64,000 bases of DNA from Siphonodentalium dalli (Eukaryota; Mollusca; Scaphopoda; Gadilida; Siphonodentaliidae), in contig CP136065.1 of NCBI GenBank assembly GCA_032622095.1, positions 209,972,151-210,036,150 of the forward strand, read 5' to 3'. The number at the start of each line of letters is the position of its first letter. Position 1 is the stretch's first letter. This document shows, one piece after another, positions 21,776 to 33,859 of this stretch. The position numbers and the translations under genes were made by a program. The notes beneath the pieces are model-generated. The model was not told the DNA's origin. It was given only the letters and a program-made list of their open reading frames with translations, and did not search any database.

Positions 21776-24102
21776 CCGGTACCTCAAACATTCCAACAGT
21801 TTGAACATTTCCCAACTAACACTCCCTATGTTGAATATTTCCTACACAAGACCTCATTGTTGGAAATCTCCATCTGATTGCACATCAGACAAAATTTGAC
21901 CGAATGCAGGAAAATTATTCGACTTTATATCTAAAAGCAACGTATTTCACACTAAATACTGGTTAGAATATAAATAACCAGAACACATTCGACCTACTTT
22001 TCGTATGAAATGCCCAATTGTCGAAAAGCTTGACAGTGGTGGGCCAGATGCATGAGAGTCCCACGTCCCTGGCGGAGAGTATAAAAACCACAGAGTCGTT
22101 ATTTCGTGAGAATCTGGTTTCAGAATCCGAATCCGATTAAGGGGGCGGGGCTAATTCCTGATTCTAGGACTGATTTTGAAATCCAGTGGTCTCCGATACT
22201 ATGTTTAATGCTCTCCCAGCGTCAAACATGGCTCATGTATTTGACACAAGTATCATTTGTATCTTATATTTATAGAGTTCATGTTTGTTGTGAAAGTCAT
22301 GCTTTACTTCTATGTGTATATACATGTCACCTAATTAGCTGCCAATCCGACTTAATCGCATCTCTTTTTTTCAAGTTAAAGTGTGTTTATTGATGAGGGC
22401 AAGAATTTCTAACATCTCAAGGTCTCCTGAATCAAATTCCGAACATGTTGTGGAGAACACACGAAACTTGTCAGTTGTACAGGGATGTGGCGACATGTGT
22501 TGGTTGGGGTGTCTTGACCCCCTCCCCGAACGTTGGTACAATTTGCTTAGCTGTGCAGTCATTCATACGTGAGGAAAATCAGGATTCTTTTGACTAACTG
22601 TTCCAAATAATGATACGTACAAGCCAGCAAACACAACAAACAAACCCGATTTTAAATAAATACATATATATAATTATGACTAACTCGGGGGAGGGGATGA
22701 CCGGTGATCTGTATATATGTTCAACTTGTTTTGGTAGTCATGTTGCTTTGCCATTATATACTAATTATTTATTTTTCAGTGTAATAACATATGGGAGAGG
22801 GGGTACCCTTAAGTGAGTCAGCACTTGTCCTCCAATCCCATTGTCTGTATAAACAAATGTATGTGTTATATATCAAGTGTTATCTAAATTTGACAAATAT
22901 TTGAAATAAATATGTTTAAACTAAACTTTGGTACATTTCCAGCAGTTGGAAATTTCATGCATGACACAGCATTAGTTGGACATTAATTTGACACCATATA
23001 TATAGGTTGGAATTGTTCTCATTGTTTTATTTTTTCAACCAGTAAAAGTTGGTAATTTTCCAATCTTAGTGTGTGTCAGGTTGGATATTTCCAAGGGGTG
23101 CAAATGGAATTCTGCGAACCTGTGATGTTTGGTTCAGGGGGGGGGGGGGTGCAGTTGGTCGGAAATTTGAGGAAACCTCTAGCCACGTCCCTAGAACTTG
23201 TACGTGTGGGTACTTAATCAATAAATTGACTGACATTTCCACTATATAGTCCTGAGATCCTATAATAAGCTTTACATTTGTGTTTTTGCGATTGGGAGAA
23301 GCAGTTCACAAGACCACAACATTAGCTTCATGGGCTGCACGTTGGCCAAAAAATTCCTGTGTTTCTGCGCTATACAGAGACTATTGTGCAAAACGAATGC
23401 ATTTAACGAAACAGAACATCTTAAATATCAAATTGCTATAAGACCATATAGTACATACGTGTATCTGATAATCCATCGATATCATATAATCCTACTATTT
23501 CTTGAATAAGAAGGAACATTATAATAACGAACAAAGCAGAAGACATATCCATGCAGGTTCACGTGAATTCGGTCAATGATGACGTATCCGCCGAATTTGA
23601 AATCGACATGCGTTCGGGCGGTATTTTATGGATGGAATTATGAAATGAACATGATGGAAGTGACAATGGAATTGACAATGATTTGATTCGCCATCAACCG
23701 AAGTGCTCCCCCAGCGTTACTATCAATAACATTATTATTTGGCTAATCCAGTAATATTCTCACAGTTTACACTCGATAACACAAATTTGTCTCCGCATTT
23801 AAAATTCTTTGATATAGATCGTTTATATTCTGCAATAATTTGTACACAAGAGATGGATTCTTATGTTTTATTGTGAGGTGGCGAAATCTCGGTTTGTTTA
23901 CATTACGAACGTTTGAGTCCGTAATCGGAATCAGAATCTGAATCTGGATTACAACGAAATAACGATTGATTACGATTACGGTCTGTTCATTAACGATTCT
24001 GGTCTGTTCGTTTACCGAACCACGTCGTACGGGAACTAATCCGTAATCTGAATCCAGATTATCTTTCGAAATAACGACTCTGGGACCATACTTTCCAGTG
24101 AT
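21776..24102. other. unassigned DNA with scattered palindromic motifs
   Basis: Holds repeated GTTGGAAATTTC-like phrases (21780-21860, 22920-23100), and a GA-rich inverted pair at 23930-24080 ('aatctgaatctggatta' versus 'taatctgaatccagatta', plus 'cgaaataacga' twice) with a related fragment at 22090-22130. No gene was recognised. A minus-strand 63-codon frame at 22562-22371 looks protein-like but has no motif. Confidence 0.35.
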
Positions 24103-24582
24103 TAGCGCGCGCACCGCGTGTATACTGTTCGGAAATTTATTGATAGCCGTGGACCCATGGGCATTTTATTTATAGATAATTGGTTTTTCCGGTTTAAAAG
24201 TCGAACTGCGCGACCAGGAGGCCGTGTCCGGTAAAAGGTGTAGTCGGGAATTTCAATTTCGTTTATTGTCCTTTACATTATATTATGCCAATAATGTTGA
24301 TTTTTGGTTTGTGACAAGTTATGGCAATTACCAATAAAAGAAATTTAAAAGATAATTTGTAAGTCTTATATTTCAACTTTTATAGATATTTTTCGTTGTG
24401 GTCGGAGACGGCCGAGTTGGTCGCCGGTTCGTTAATTAGGTGCTGGTTGTTATTGTTATTTTAACGGAATTCTGAGTTGGTCATTCGCGAAACCAATATA
24501 TTTTATATTCTATAATTACAAGCATGGGTATATAATATATGATCTTGAGCGCGTTACCATTTCTGACATTGGTTTTCTTGTT
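24103..24582 (+). repeat. dispersed repeat, copy S2
   Basis: Second copy of the repeat at 18075-18565, with scattered small differences (for example 'ggccgtgtccggtaaaagg' against 'ggctgtgtcctgtaaaagg'). There are no foldback arms around this copy, so S is independent of FB1. Confidence 0.8.
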
Positions 24583-24743
24583 GATTCTATCACACAGATA
24601 CTCCAACCCGGGGGGAATGGCTGAGGACGTTAATAGAGAGAATATTTCAGGGTATGGTTCAAAGGGCTTTAAACCTGGCACGAATTCCATCAAGGCTCCG
24701 TGAGTGTTATAATAATACTAATTGTTCTCTCCATATCCGATTC

Positions 24744-24761
24744 GTTCTATCTCTTTCTCTC

Positions 24762-24811
<50 letters not shown>

Positions 24812-25055
24812 CCTCTCGCTGCCACACTCTCTCTATCTCTATCTCTCTCCCTCCCTCTCCCTCTATCTCCATCTCCTTCTCTCCCCTCTCTCTCTCTCTC
24901 TCTCTCTGTCCCTCTCGCTGCCACACGCTCTCTATCTCCATCTATCTCTCTCACTCCCTCTCCATCTCCCTCTCCTTCTCTCCCTCTCTCTATCTCTCTC
25001 CTCTCTCATTCTCCTCCCTTTCTCTCTCCCTCTCCCCATCCCTCTCCATCTCAGT
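24744..25055. repeat. CT-rich microsatellite
   Basis: (CT)n with 'ccctc', 'tatct' and 'gctgccaca' interruptions. A ~100-base sub-block with 'gtccctctcgctgccacac' occurs twice (24810 and 24907). The long Ser/Leu and Arg/Glu frames are artefacts. Confidence 0.95.
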
Positions 25056-25799
25056 AGTATAGTATGTATACTACTCATCTCTCTGACTCTTTCACTCACC
25101 TCACATGAATGATCTTATATAGGATCCATCTCATAAGTACACACCGTTTGTGTGCACGAGGCACATGTATTGGATAGAATCACAGCTATGTAATACATAT
25201 GCACTTGGGTTTGAGCGGACTCACCATCGTTTGCGATTTCGTTTCCACTCGACATTGATCGAGATCCGTCTCCACCCACTGCATCCAGGCATGTCTATAG
25301 CGGTGGATATATCTATAGCGGCGGGTAAGTCTATAGCAGTGGGATGGCGATTGCTCCTGGTTGATAACTAATTCGTCTGAAGGAAACAGGGCAGTGGGGG
25401 TCAAGTTAACGCCATCTGAAGGGATGATAATTCATTAATATGAACTTGAGTGTAGACGAATGTTACTTTTATCGAAAATATAGCATTAATTATCAGTAAA
25501 AGTCAAGTTATTTTATATCATGATTTTTTGGTGGTAACTCTCCGGATGGGGCGGTCTTCTGAAACTTAGCTGAATGGGGTATAATGTACACATTACCCGG
25601 ATCCTTACTTACACTTTAGATAAAAAAAAAAAAGCAAGTGTGTAGGTCACACCAGGAAATAATAATATTCCTATGGCAGTGTATTATATGTCTATAGCAC
25701 CAATACTTTTTGATATGATATGTCTATAGTATTTTTTTTGGGGAAATATTTCGGTCATTTTCCCCAATTTTTACGTTCAGCATTACATAATACAAAGCA
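25056..25799. other. unassigned DNA
   Basis: Contains a small triple repeat 'tctatagcngngg' at 25290-25345. No gene was recognised. Confidence 0.35.
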
Positions 25800-25810
25800 T
25801 GTAGGCATGC

Positions 25811-26074
25811 ATGTCAAGGCTATGTTTGAAGTGCGATGACAAACAAGTTGAGAATGAGGTTCATTTCACTATGGAATGTAAAAAATACATCAATCTTCGA
25901 AAACAGATTCGAGATGAAATCAAAACAATAAATATAAACTTTAAAAACCTCAACAATCAGCAGAAATTTACCTGGCTATTCACCTCAAATAAAGAGTGCA
26001 TACTAAAATCACTGCGCCGATATTTGTGTAACTGCTTCTTGGAAAGAGAGGAGAGTAAACCAATACCAGAATAA
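25811..26074 (+). pseudogene. LINE ORF2 C-terminal fragment with CCHC knuckle
   Basis: The frame starts at an internal methionine just after an in-frame TAG and ends at a natural stop (26072-26074). Residues 5-23 have Cys-X2-Cys-X9-His-X4-Cys in the pattern RLCLKC...VENEVHFTMECKKY. This zinc knuckle ends many CR1/L2/Jockey-group ORF2 proteins and helps bind RNA. The rest (KKYINLRKQIRDE and a Lys/Leu-rich tail) fits the family's last segment. Only ~87 residues of a ~900-1000-residue protein remain. Confidence 0.65.
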
Positions 26075-26115
26075 AATAATCTATTCACTCATGACATGGT
26101 ATATATACCGATTAA

Positions 26116-26507
26116 CCCTTTACCCAACAAACCGACCAAAACCGGCCAAATAAAGCTTCAACAGCCTAAAATATCTTCGGTCTGTCTCAATAGAACCATA
26201 CAAATATGGATATCATTGGAACCGGCTCCTTGACCACATTGTGATAGTTATAGTTATGCCCTGTGCCAATGCATTCTCTTATATATGCGAGTCGACCATA
26301 GGTCGCCTCGCATATATAAGAGAATGCATTGGCCTAAAAAAAAACTTTTTTTAACACTTTTTACCATTTTTTCTTACATTCTTTAACAATTTTATAATTT
26401 TTAATGTGTTAAGCCAATGCATTCTCTTATATATGCGAGGCGACCTATGGTCGACTCGCATATATAAGAGAATGTATTGGCACAGGGCCGTTCTGTTGGG
26501 TAAAGGG
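26116..26507. mobile_element. double-hairpin TTAA MITE, type A, reverse orientation (A3)
   Basis: TTAA at 26112-26115 and 26508-26511. The ~150-bp unique flank is on the left here, so the copy is inverted relative to A1, A2 and A4. Both hairpins are intact. Confidence 0.9.
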
Positions 26508-26965
26508 TTAATGGAGTTACAGTTTACTGTCAATATACAATTGCAGATTGTACAGTACATACTTCTATATGAACCTTTTTATACTACCCATATTCATGTC
26601 AAGTAGTTACCCTGTCTGATGACTCCTGTTAATAATTTTGCAATAAAAAATTGGGACCTGACAACTCTCAACTTTTTGCACTTTGGAGGAAGTTATCGGA
26701 CTGCAGACTTACAATACATGTATAATATAGTTGATAAGTACCATGCACCATTCAATTTCAAACAGTTACATATTTACCGTTATCAATCCTAGACTAATCA
26801 GAGTAACTACTTGACTGGATTACTATAATCAAGTTCTATAATATGTTTTGTTTGTTTTGGTAAAATATACCAGTTTATTTTCTAGTCATACCTCTCGGGG
26901 TCCAATGTATGCAAAATGCATGCATTTGGTTTCAATAAATCTATCTATCAATCTATCTATATATA

Positions 26966-28414
26966 ATGCAATCATCATGTCCAGGTACCACGTAGAGTTG
27001 TGAGGACAAAGTGGTAATTTGTTCGCGAAATCGCTGGTTTGGTTTGGTCTCGCAGCCTAACTTCACTCGTTTAGCTGCCTAAATAAGCACTGAATATGAG
27101 TTAAATGCAAAAAACAGACTTTATTTTTAAAATAAAGAAAATAATTATATAAAAGACTTTCAATATTTACCCAATATTGTTCTTTTATAACACGATATCA
27201 TGGGGATGGGTCACGCTTCTTACGAGGAAAAAATTGCACTGAAAAAATAAGATTTTCCATCAGTTCTCGTTGTTGTTTTTGACTTTAAATTATCGCTGCG
27301 ATGCCAATGTCAGCTCATTTAATTTTGCTTTAAATGGTATGATGGTATGTTCAACGTAGGGTAGATTAGACCTTGAATTATTGGGACCTACCCATATAAT
27401 GAAAAGCTGAGTAATTGAAAATAACATGCTATTTATTACAAAACAATTATTAATATTTGAGATAATAACATTTTATTTCGGGATTATAGTTTCTGCCACA
27501 TAAGCTTGTAAGTTGTAATGCGCCCCAATGCCCACCCCAAACCCACACTGTCCTTATGCCCCGTCCCTATAAACGTGCCTTCTCTATGCATCATGGTATA
27601 TACATGTACGTGTATCACATGCCGGAACATGGTGGGCGGGGGTTAAATACGCCGTGTAGGTAGTACGCATAGTACAGTTAGAGGGTGGCGGAGCAGCTAG
27701 CGCGTTACAAGCTCCTGTTTTTCTGCCCTTTCTGCAATGGCATATATTTTATCAGTGTGTTCTTCAATTGTTATTGTATTGGTTAATGGAACAAACTACA
27801 GATGGAAAATTAAATAATTAATACCGAGACCCAAACTCCATACAGCGCCCTCTACGCGAACGCTGCGATATATCACTGCCACAATGAGTGTACTTTGCAG
27901 ACAATAAATCTATTTTTATATATCGTCGCGGAACTGTATTTACTACTATTTAGTCACCTATTATCTTGTTTTGACCACCAAATTTTTTTTTAAGTTTGCA
28001 ATAATGGTAATTATTTCGGTATTGATAAGAACAATATGAACTGAGCCAGACATAGACAATTTTATAAAACATAAGACACGTAAGAATTCCTTACCAATTA
28101 ATGTCATTATGGCAGTGGTATCTCAGCGGAGCGATGGGAGATAACTCTGCCTGGAGTTTGACCAAGACCGGGCGACTGGTCAGACTGGTGATAACGTGAG
28201 AGAATACGAAGCTGTGCATACACATCGTTGTCGCTTATATGCTGCGGGTAACTTATGGGTGTGGATGCTGAACCTTATTTGACAAGTTTATTTAAATAGT
28301 GTTTTGTGATTTTCTTATATTTCTGATGCTTTTCGGTATGCTTTATCGTTAGATCATCAACGTTGTTTAAGTATTCGAAGCAGTTTGTTATATATAATTA
28401 TGCAGCTGCACTCC
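26966..28414. other. unassigned DNA
   Basis: No gene recognised. 27685-27725 has a tRNA box A-like phrase ('ggtggcggagcagctagcgc') but no box B, so no SINE or tRNA is called. Confidence 0.35.
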
Positions 28415-29552
28415 AGAACCCGATGTATGTTCGTTGTATATGAACCCGATGTATGTTCGTTGTATATGAACCCGATGTATGTTTCGTTGTATATGAACCC
28501 GATGTATGTTCGTTGTATATGAACCCGATGTATGTTCGTTGTATATGAACCCGATGTATGTTCGTTGTATATGAACCCGATGTATGTTCGTTGTATATGA
28601 ACCCGATGTATGTTTCGTTGTATATGAACCCGATGTATGTTTCGTTGTATATGAACCCGATGTATGTTCGTTGTATATGAACCCGATGTATGTTCATTGT
28701 ATATGAACCCGATGTATGTTTCGTTGTATATGAACCCGATGTATGTTCGTTGTATATGAACCCGATGTATGTTCGTTGTATATGAACCCGATGTATGTTT
28801 CGTTAAATATGAACCCGATGTATGTTTTGTTGTATATGAACCCGATGTATGTTCGTTGTATATGAACCCGATGTATGTTCGTTGTATATGAACCCGATGT
28901 ATGTTCGTTGTATATGAACCCGATGTATGTTTCGTTGTATATGAACCCGATGTATGTTCGTTGTATATGAACCCGATGTATGTTCGTTGTATATGAACCC
29001 GATGTATGTTTCGTTGTATATGAACCCGATGTATGTTCGTTGTATATGAACCTGATGTATGTTCGTTGTATATGAACCCGATGTATGTTCGTTGTATATG
29101 AACCCGATGTATGTTTCGTTGTATATGAACCCGATGTATGTTCGTTGTATATGAACCCGATGTATGTTTCGTTGTATATGAACCCGATGTATGTTCGTTG
29201 TATATGAACCCGATGTATGTTTCGTTGTATATGAACCCGATGTATGTTCGTTGTATATGAACCCGATGTATGTTTCGTTGTATATGAACCCGAGATATGT
29301 TCGTTGTATATGAACCCGATGTATGTTTCGTTGTATATGAACCCGATGTATGTTTCGTTGTATATGAACCCGATGTATGTTCGTTGTATATGAACCCGAT
29401 GTATGTTTCATTGTATATGAACCCGATGTATGTTCGTTGTATATGAACCCGATGTATGTTTCGTTGTATATGAACCCGATGTATGTTTCGTTGTATATGA
29501 ACCCGATGTATGTTTCGTTGTATATGAACCCGATGTATGTTTCGTTGTATAT
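28415..29552. repeat. 26/27-bp minisatellite, about 43 copies
   Basis: The unit 'gttgtatatgaacccgatgt' plus 'atgttc' (26) or 'atgtttc' (27) repeats with very few substitutions (isolated 'gaacctg', 'cattg', 'cgagatatg', 'gttaaat'). The minus strand has no stop codon in any frame of either unit length. This produces long spurious frames (up to 311 codons) made of IHRVHIQR, YIGFIYNE and TSGSYTT phrases. Confidence 0.97.
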
Positions 29553-29620
29553 GCAGTCGACTTCATAGGATCTATATTCGAGAAGCTTCATGTATATGCT
29601 CCAAAATCTAGGCGTTTGAA

Positions 29621-29866
29621 CAAGCCTTGAAATGGTGTGTCTGTCATTTGCAGAATGAGGTCCCCAGAGGGTGAATTTAGTGATGCTACCCCCGCATAGC
29701 GGGTTAGCATTACCAAATTCACCCTCTGGGAACCTCATTCTACTGAGGAGTAAGCAGAATGAGGTCCACAGAGGGTGAATTTGGTGATGCTAGCCCGCTA
29801 TGCGGGGTAGCATCACTAAATTCACCCTCTGGGGACCTCATGACAGACACACTATTTCAAGGCTGG
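29621..29866. mobile_element. hAT-like double-hairpin MITE (family C, C1)
   Basis: CGTTTGAA is duplicated at 29613-29620 and 29867-29874. The ends are CAAGCCTTGAAAT and ATTTCAAGGCTGG. Two inverted ~90-bp hairpins (agaatgaggtcc...ggacctcatt) are separated by ~15 bases. The right flank lacks nine bases ('ttctgcaaa'). An 8-bp duplication with CA-type ends fits the hAT superfamily. Confidence 0.9.
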
Positions 29867-30399
29867 CGTTTGAATTGTTTTGTTATACTGACTGCGTCAC
29901 CAAAATGATGTACATCTCTCATCCAGCTGGAATTTCTGTTTTGTTAAATAAAAGTATGTTCAATTCCCCCAAGGACTCATAGTTTATCAACACACCAGAC
30001 TCGTCCGGCGATTGGAGAATATAAAAATATGATTCCTATACCCTACGACACTTCTTAACTCGACCAGCCCCGATGTTGTTCAAATTTGGCGATATTTATA
30101 ACACTCGTGTTGGGAAAAAAATCTTATAAACAGAGCACAATTGTGAATGAAATAAATAAGATCTTTAATTAATGCAAATAGTGTGTTCGTATTTTGTATT
30201 GTTAAATTGTAGCTTTATTGTGTGTATGTATGTGTTTAGTCTCTTATTTAACACGTTCTGTACTTAATGGAATATAACATGGTTATAACAGTAGATATTG
30301 GAATGGTCTATTATTCATTGGGAGGGGTGTTCAGGAAAAATGAGCAGACGACAGTATGACGAAAAGATAATACAAGTGAAAAATGGTGGGAAATGTTCA

Positions 30400-30850
30400 G
30401 ATTATAAGTTCAGACATAGAGGATTTCTAATGAGTCGCAATTCTATACGAAATTTATTAACCGAGTGCACAAATTTCACTTCGAGCCGAGCTTCAGCGCG
30501 GCTCGAATCGGATTTAGTGGACGAGGTTAATACATTTTGTGTAGAATTGCGACGTATTTGAGATCCATTTTTATCACATAATCACATTTTAGCCAGGAAA
30601 ACAATCTCGCAACAGCCGGGGTTAAAACATGAATATTTATTCCCTTATCACAACCAAAGAGGAAGTAAGGAAGCTTCAAGAAAAAATATAGTTCCATTTT
30701 AAATGTGTCTTTTCATATTGACAAAATTGTTCAACCACGTGCACCCTTATCACACATGTTTATCTCACAGTCAACACCAAATAACCCAACACAAATCGAA
30801 TATCATAATTCTATTTTCTAATTAACATAATAATACAGTTCCGGCATTGA
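30400..30850 (+). repeat. dispersed repeat with central palindrome, copy F1
   Basis: Bases 30540-30800 match the reverse complement of about 55560-55815. Bases 30432-30557 form an imperfect palindrome ('gtcgcaattctata...tgtagaattgcgac'). An 87-codon frame through it (30298-30561) is probably incidental. Confidence 0.6.
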
Positions 30851-30986
30851 CATCTACATCATTGTGCATGACGATAATACACGTGTGTCTTACTAAAAAT
30901 ATTAGGCAGGGTTCAGGCGCTAATTATGTGATTAAATAATTTATTATCTGAACATTTCCTGACGGAACTACTCATCACTGACTATT

Positions 30987-31445
30987 TGTGACCCGCCATA
31001 TCAAATCCAGTCGTAAGTCGGGATTTTTTTACCCTGTGCCAATGCATTCTCTTATATATGCGAGTCGACCATAGGTCGCCTCGCATATATAAGAGAATGC
31101 ATTGGCCTAACAATTTTTTACAATTTTAATAATTTTTTCTTGTATTCTTTAACAATTTTATAATTTCACCCATACAGAGCCCCAGACAAACATGAGCAGA
31201 CGACACTCTTCTATATGCTTATATATATGTGTGGGGCTCCCTGCAAGGTAATGGATGTTTTTTATTTTATGTCCTAAAAATTTTAAGAAACATTTATTTA
31301 AAAAAAATGATAAAAAATTGTTAGGCCAATGCATTCTCTTATATATGCGAGGCGACCTATGGTCGACTCGCATATATAAGAGAATGCATTGGCACAGGGT
31401 AAAAAAAATCCCGACTTATGACTGGATTCGATATGGCGGGTCACA
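30987..31445. mobile_element. double-hairpin element with TGTGACCCGCC ends (H1)
   Basis: The outer arms TGTGACCCGCCATATC...AAGTCGGGA and their complement enclose two hairpins of the same sequence as in type A MITEs. A ~250-bp core between them contains 'cagagccccagacaaacatg' and 'gtgtggggctccctgcaagg'. No matching target duplication is visible. Confidence 0.85.
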
Positions 31446-32209
31446 TTTAATATAGAAAGTGTTAATGCTGCATGTTTGTTCAGCTCAATGTCTTACACGT
31501 TTCTGTACTATTTAAAATAGTCTGTTTTCAGTATGTTTACCATTTCTAGGTTATTGTGATAATTTTGTATAATGTTCTATGTGTAAAGAGTTAACTCATT
31601 CCTCGTGTTCCATGTACAAATGGTTGAGATTAATGTATCATTCCTTCAATTGTCATGCATGCATGCACCATGCAGCAAATATAATTATTATACTGTTCTA
31701 TACCACACAGTGTCGGCTTTGAGGGGATAGCCAGCAGCAACAACAGAAGCAACATCATTTTGACTCAGCTTCCTGTAAGTTTGATTTTGAAGGGAGAATG
31801 TACGCATTAGAACTTCAAATGTTATTACCATACTCTTTCAAATCGTCCTGTATTATAGTACATGTATGTATGTACAATGTATGTGTGGATTCATTAGGTG
31901 TGCCCACTCAGAAATGTGTGCCTTACTTTGTCTAAATATCATAGATTACTAAATGTAAGAAAATTAAAAATGTTAAAATATATCAACATAAATACACATA
32001 AAACATAATGTATTCCCAATAAGTTGGTGCATAACTTCATATATTATGATGAAACCTTTCCAATACATGTAAATGTAAAACGTTTATATGTTTATTGCGT
32101 GCATCTTACTATTGTTTCAGTCATTTCTTGTTGCCATGTTATGCAGTGATGTCTTTATTCAATCAAATTTGATATGTTAATTTGAATTATTTCATTATTT
32201 ATTCCTATG
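31446..32209. other. unassigned DNA
   Basis: A possible internal exon at 31711-31774 (acceptor-like 'accacacag', open 64 bases, donor GTAAGT) is too weak to call. A few AT-rich short repeats; otherwise nothing recognised. Confidence 0.3.
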
Positions 32210-32395
32210 CGATCAAAATGGCTGGAAACACAATTGTAATCAGATGTAATCAAAAAGTAATCGATTACATTTACTAAAGTAATTGTAATCGTAATCGATT
32301 ACATTGGAAAATATGTAATCAGTAATTGTAATCATGTAAATCAAAAGTAATTGTAATTGTAATCGATTACACTGGCATGTAATCGCCCCAACCCT
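32210..32395 (-). mobile_element. fragment of a GTAATCGATTAC-rich element with a hAT-like end
   Basis: Multiple 'gtaatcgattaca' and 'agtaattgtaat' phrases end in 'gccccaaccctg'. Read on the minus strand the end is CAGGGTTGGGGC, a hAT-like terminus familiar from many invertebrate repeats. No opposite end was found. Confidence 0.5.
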
Positions 32396-32472
32396 GCTAA
32401 ATGTATGGCAGTATTGGTACATCAATACCATAGTTTACAATTGTACAACTCAGTACACAAATATATATCCAA

Positions 32473-32565
32473 ATACGTCATCCAATTGTGTACACATACG
32501 TCATCCAATTGTGTACAAATACGTCATCCAATTGTGTACAAATACGTCATCCAATTGTGTACACA
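32473..32565. repeat. 23-bp tandem repeat, 4 copies
   Basis: Unit 'atacgtcatccaattgtgta' plus 'cac' or 'caa'. Confidence 0.95.
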
Positions 32566-32705
32566 TACCAAGGTTCATTGAACATTCCGGTGATCCAATC
32601 GTCCAATTTACAATTTTATTCGTAGTATTTATTTAAAGGAGTAGTGTACACTAAATCCGGCCATTTATGGGACCATCTCCTTTTATACTCAACAGAATAT
32701 ATGTA

Positions 32706-33165
32706 TGTGACCCGCCATATCAAATCCAGTCGTAAGTCGGGATTTGTTTTACCCTGTGCCAATGCATTCTCTTATATATGCGAGTCGACCATAGGTCGCC
32801 TCGCATATATAAGAGAATGCATTGGCCTAACAATTTTTTATCATTTTTTTTAAATAAATGTTTCTTAAAATTTTTAGGACATAAAATAAAAAACATCCAT
32901 TACCCTGCAGGGAGCCCCACACATATATAGAAGCATATAGAAGAGTGTCGTCTGCTCATGTTTGTCTGGGGCTCTGTATGGGTGAAATTATAAAATTGTT
33001 AAAGAATACAAGAAAAAATTATTAAAATTGTAAAAAATTGTTAGGCCAATGCATTCTCTTATATATGCGAGGCGACCTATGGTCGACTCGCATATATAAG
33101 AGAATGCATTGGCACAGGGTAAAAAAAATCCCGACTTACGACTGGATTTGATATGGCGGGTCACG
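32706..33165. mobile_element. double-hairpin element with GTGACCCGCC ends (H2), 8-bp TSD
   Basis: TATATGTA is repeated at 32698-32705 and 33166-33173. The element is inverted relative to H1 in its core, and otherwise the two are nearly identical. The 8-bp duplication separates this type from the TTAA-flanked families that share the same hairpins. Confidence 0.9.
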
Positions 33166-33332
33166 TATATGTAACAAATGAATGAATTTGAGCCATGGAT
33201 TAGTGCAAAATACAATAATGTGATCTATGAACGATGCAAACATGTAATTGCAATGAAAATGAATAAATGGCTGGAGTCACAAATTCATTTTCATTATAAT
33301 TATCATGTACAAAGCCAGTCCAAAGTTACACA

Positions 33333-33545
33333 CAAGAGGGCTAATCCCATACATGGCCGAGAGTAGATTCATGACATGATCTCACAAGAGGGCTAATCCC
33401 ATACACGACTTTACAAGAGGGCTAATCCCATACATGGCATTACAAGAGGGGTAATCCCATACATGGCCGAGTGGAGAATCATGACATTATATCTAACAAG
33501 AGGGCTAATCCCATGCATGGCCGAGTGGAGAATCATGACATGATG
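33333..33545. repeat. 'acaagagggctaatcccata' tandem repeat
   Basis: Five units beginning 'caagagggctaatcccata' occur with two lengths. The long ones add 'catggccgagtggagaatca' and 'tgacatnata'. Confidence 0.9.
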
Positions 33546-33586
33546 TTTGTGATATACATCTAAATATATATGTTCTCTCTTTGCAG

Positions 33587-33699
33587 TGGCTAAAGATGAT
33601 CACCAGCAAACATACGTAGACCAGATCTTAAAAAACAACGTCTCAGAAGCGTTGAACAAAAATAATCCCCAAAGTGAATTAAATAAAGTAATGCAATGA
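33587..33699 (+). CDS. possible terminal exon of the 14403 gene
   Basis: A strong acceptor (polypyrimidine 'gttctctctttgcag' ending at 33586) is followed by 2 + 36 codons open to TGA at 33697-33699. The translation is hydrophilic and helix-like (AKDDHQQTYVDQILKNN, then an Asn/Lys-rich tail). Phase 1 of the donor at 14721 joins in frame (G|TG gives Val). Together they would give a secreted protein of ~143 residues with an 18.9-kb repeat-filled intron. Phase agreement has a one-in-three chance of being accidental, and no intervening exon is established. Confidence 0.35.
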
Positions 33700-33859
33700 T
33701 AAATATCCTGAATTAGTTCTTTAATACATCTACTTCATTTTGGTGGGAAAATGTCAGTGACGTAGATATTTGGTATCCTTCCCCCTGCAAAAATACACTT
33801 GATGTCAGTGGTAGTAATCAGACCGCCGTACCAAGCACTATGGGGGACTACTCCTGGCG

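Larger units (their letters stand above)
25800..26965 (+). mobile_element. LINE 3' end with CTAT tail, carrying nested A3
   Basis: A retrotransposon ORF2 C-terminus (25811-26074) is followed by a 3' UTR running to a 'ctatctat' microsatellite tail at about 26938-26965. A type A MITE (26116-26507) sits in the UTR with a TTAA duplication. The 5' truncation point lies near 25740-25800. Confidence 0.65.

Noticed and set aside
24654-25112. Long Ser/Leu-rich and Arg/Glu-rich frames
   Set aside because: These are translations of a CT microsatellite.
27685-27725. tRNA-like or SINE head
   Set aside because: Only a loose box A; no box B, no cloverleaf and no tail.
28803-29738. 311-codon minus-strand open frame
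   Set aside because: It is the translation of the 26/27-bp minisatellite and the adjoining C1 element; the unit has no stop in any frame.
30298-30561. 87-codon frame resembling a helix-turn-helix start
   Set aside because: It runs through the repeat F palindrome, and the match to any transposase is too vague.
31711-31774. 64-base internal exon with acceptor and GTAAGT donor
   Set aside because: The weak polypyrimidine tract and its phase do not fit the otherwise better 14721 to 33587 join.
33333-33545. CRISPR-like array of regularly spaced repeats
   Set aside because: Spacers are themselves repeated and unequal, and the setting is eukaryotic. It is an ordinary tandem repeat.
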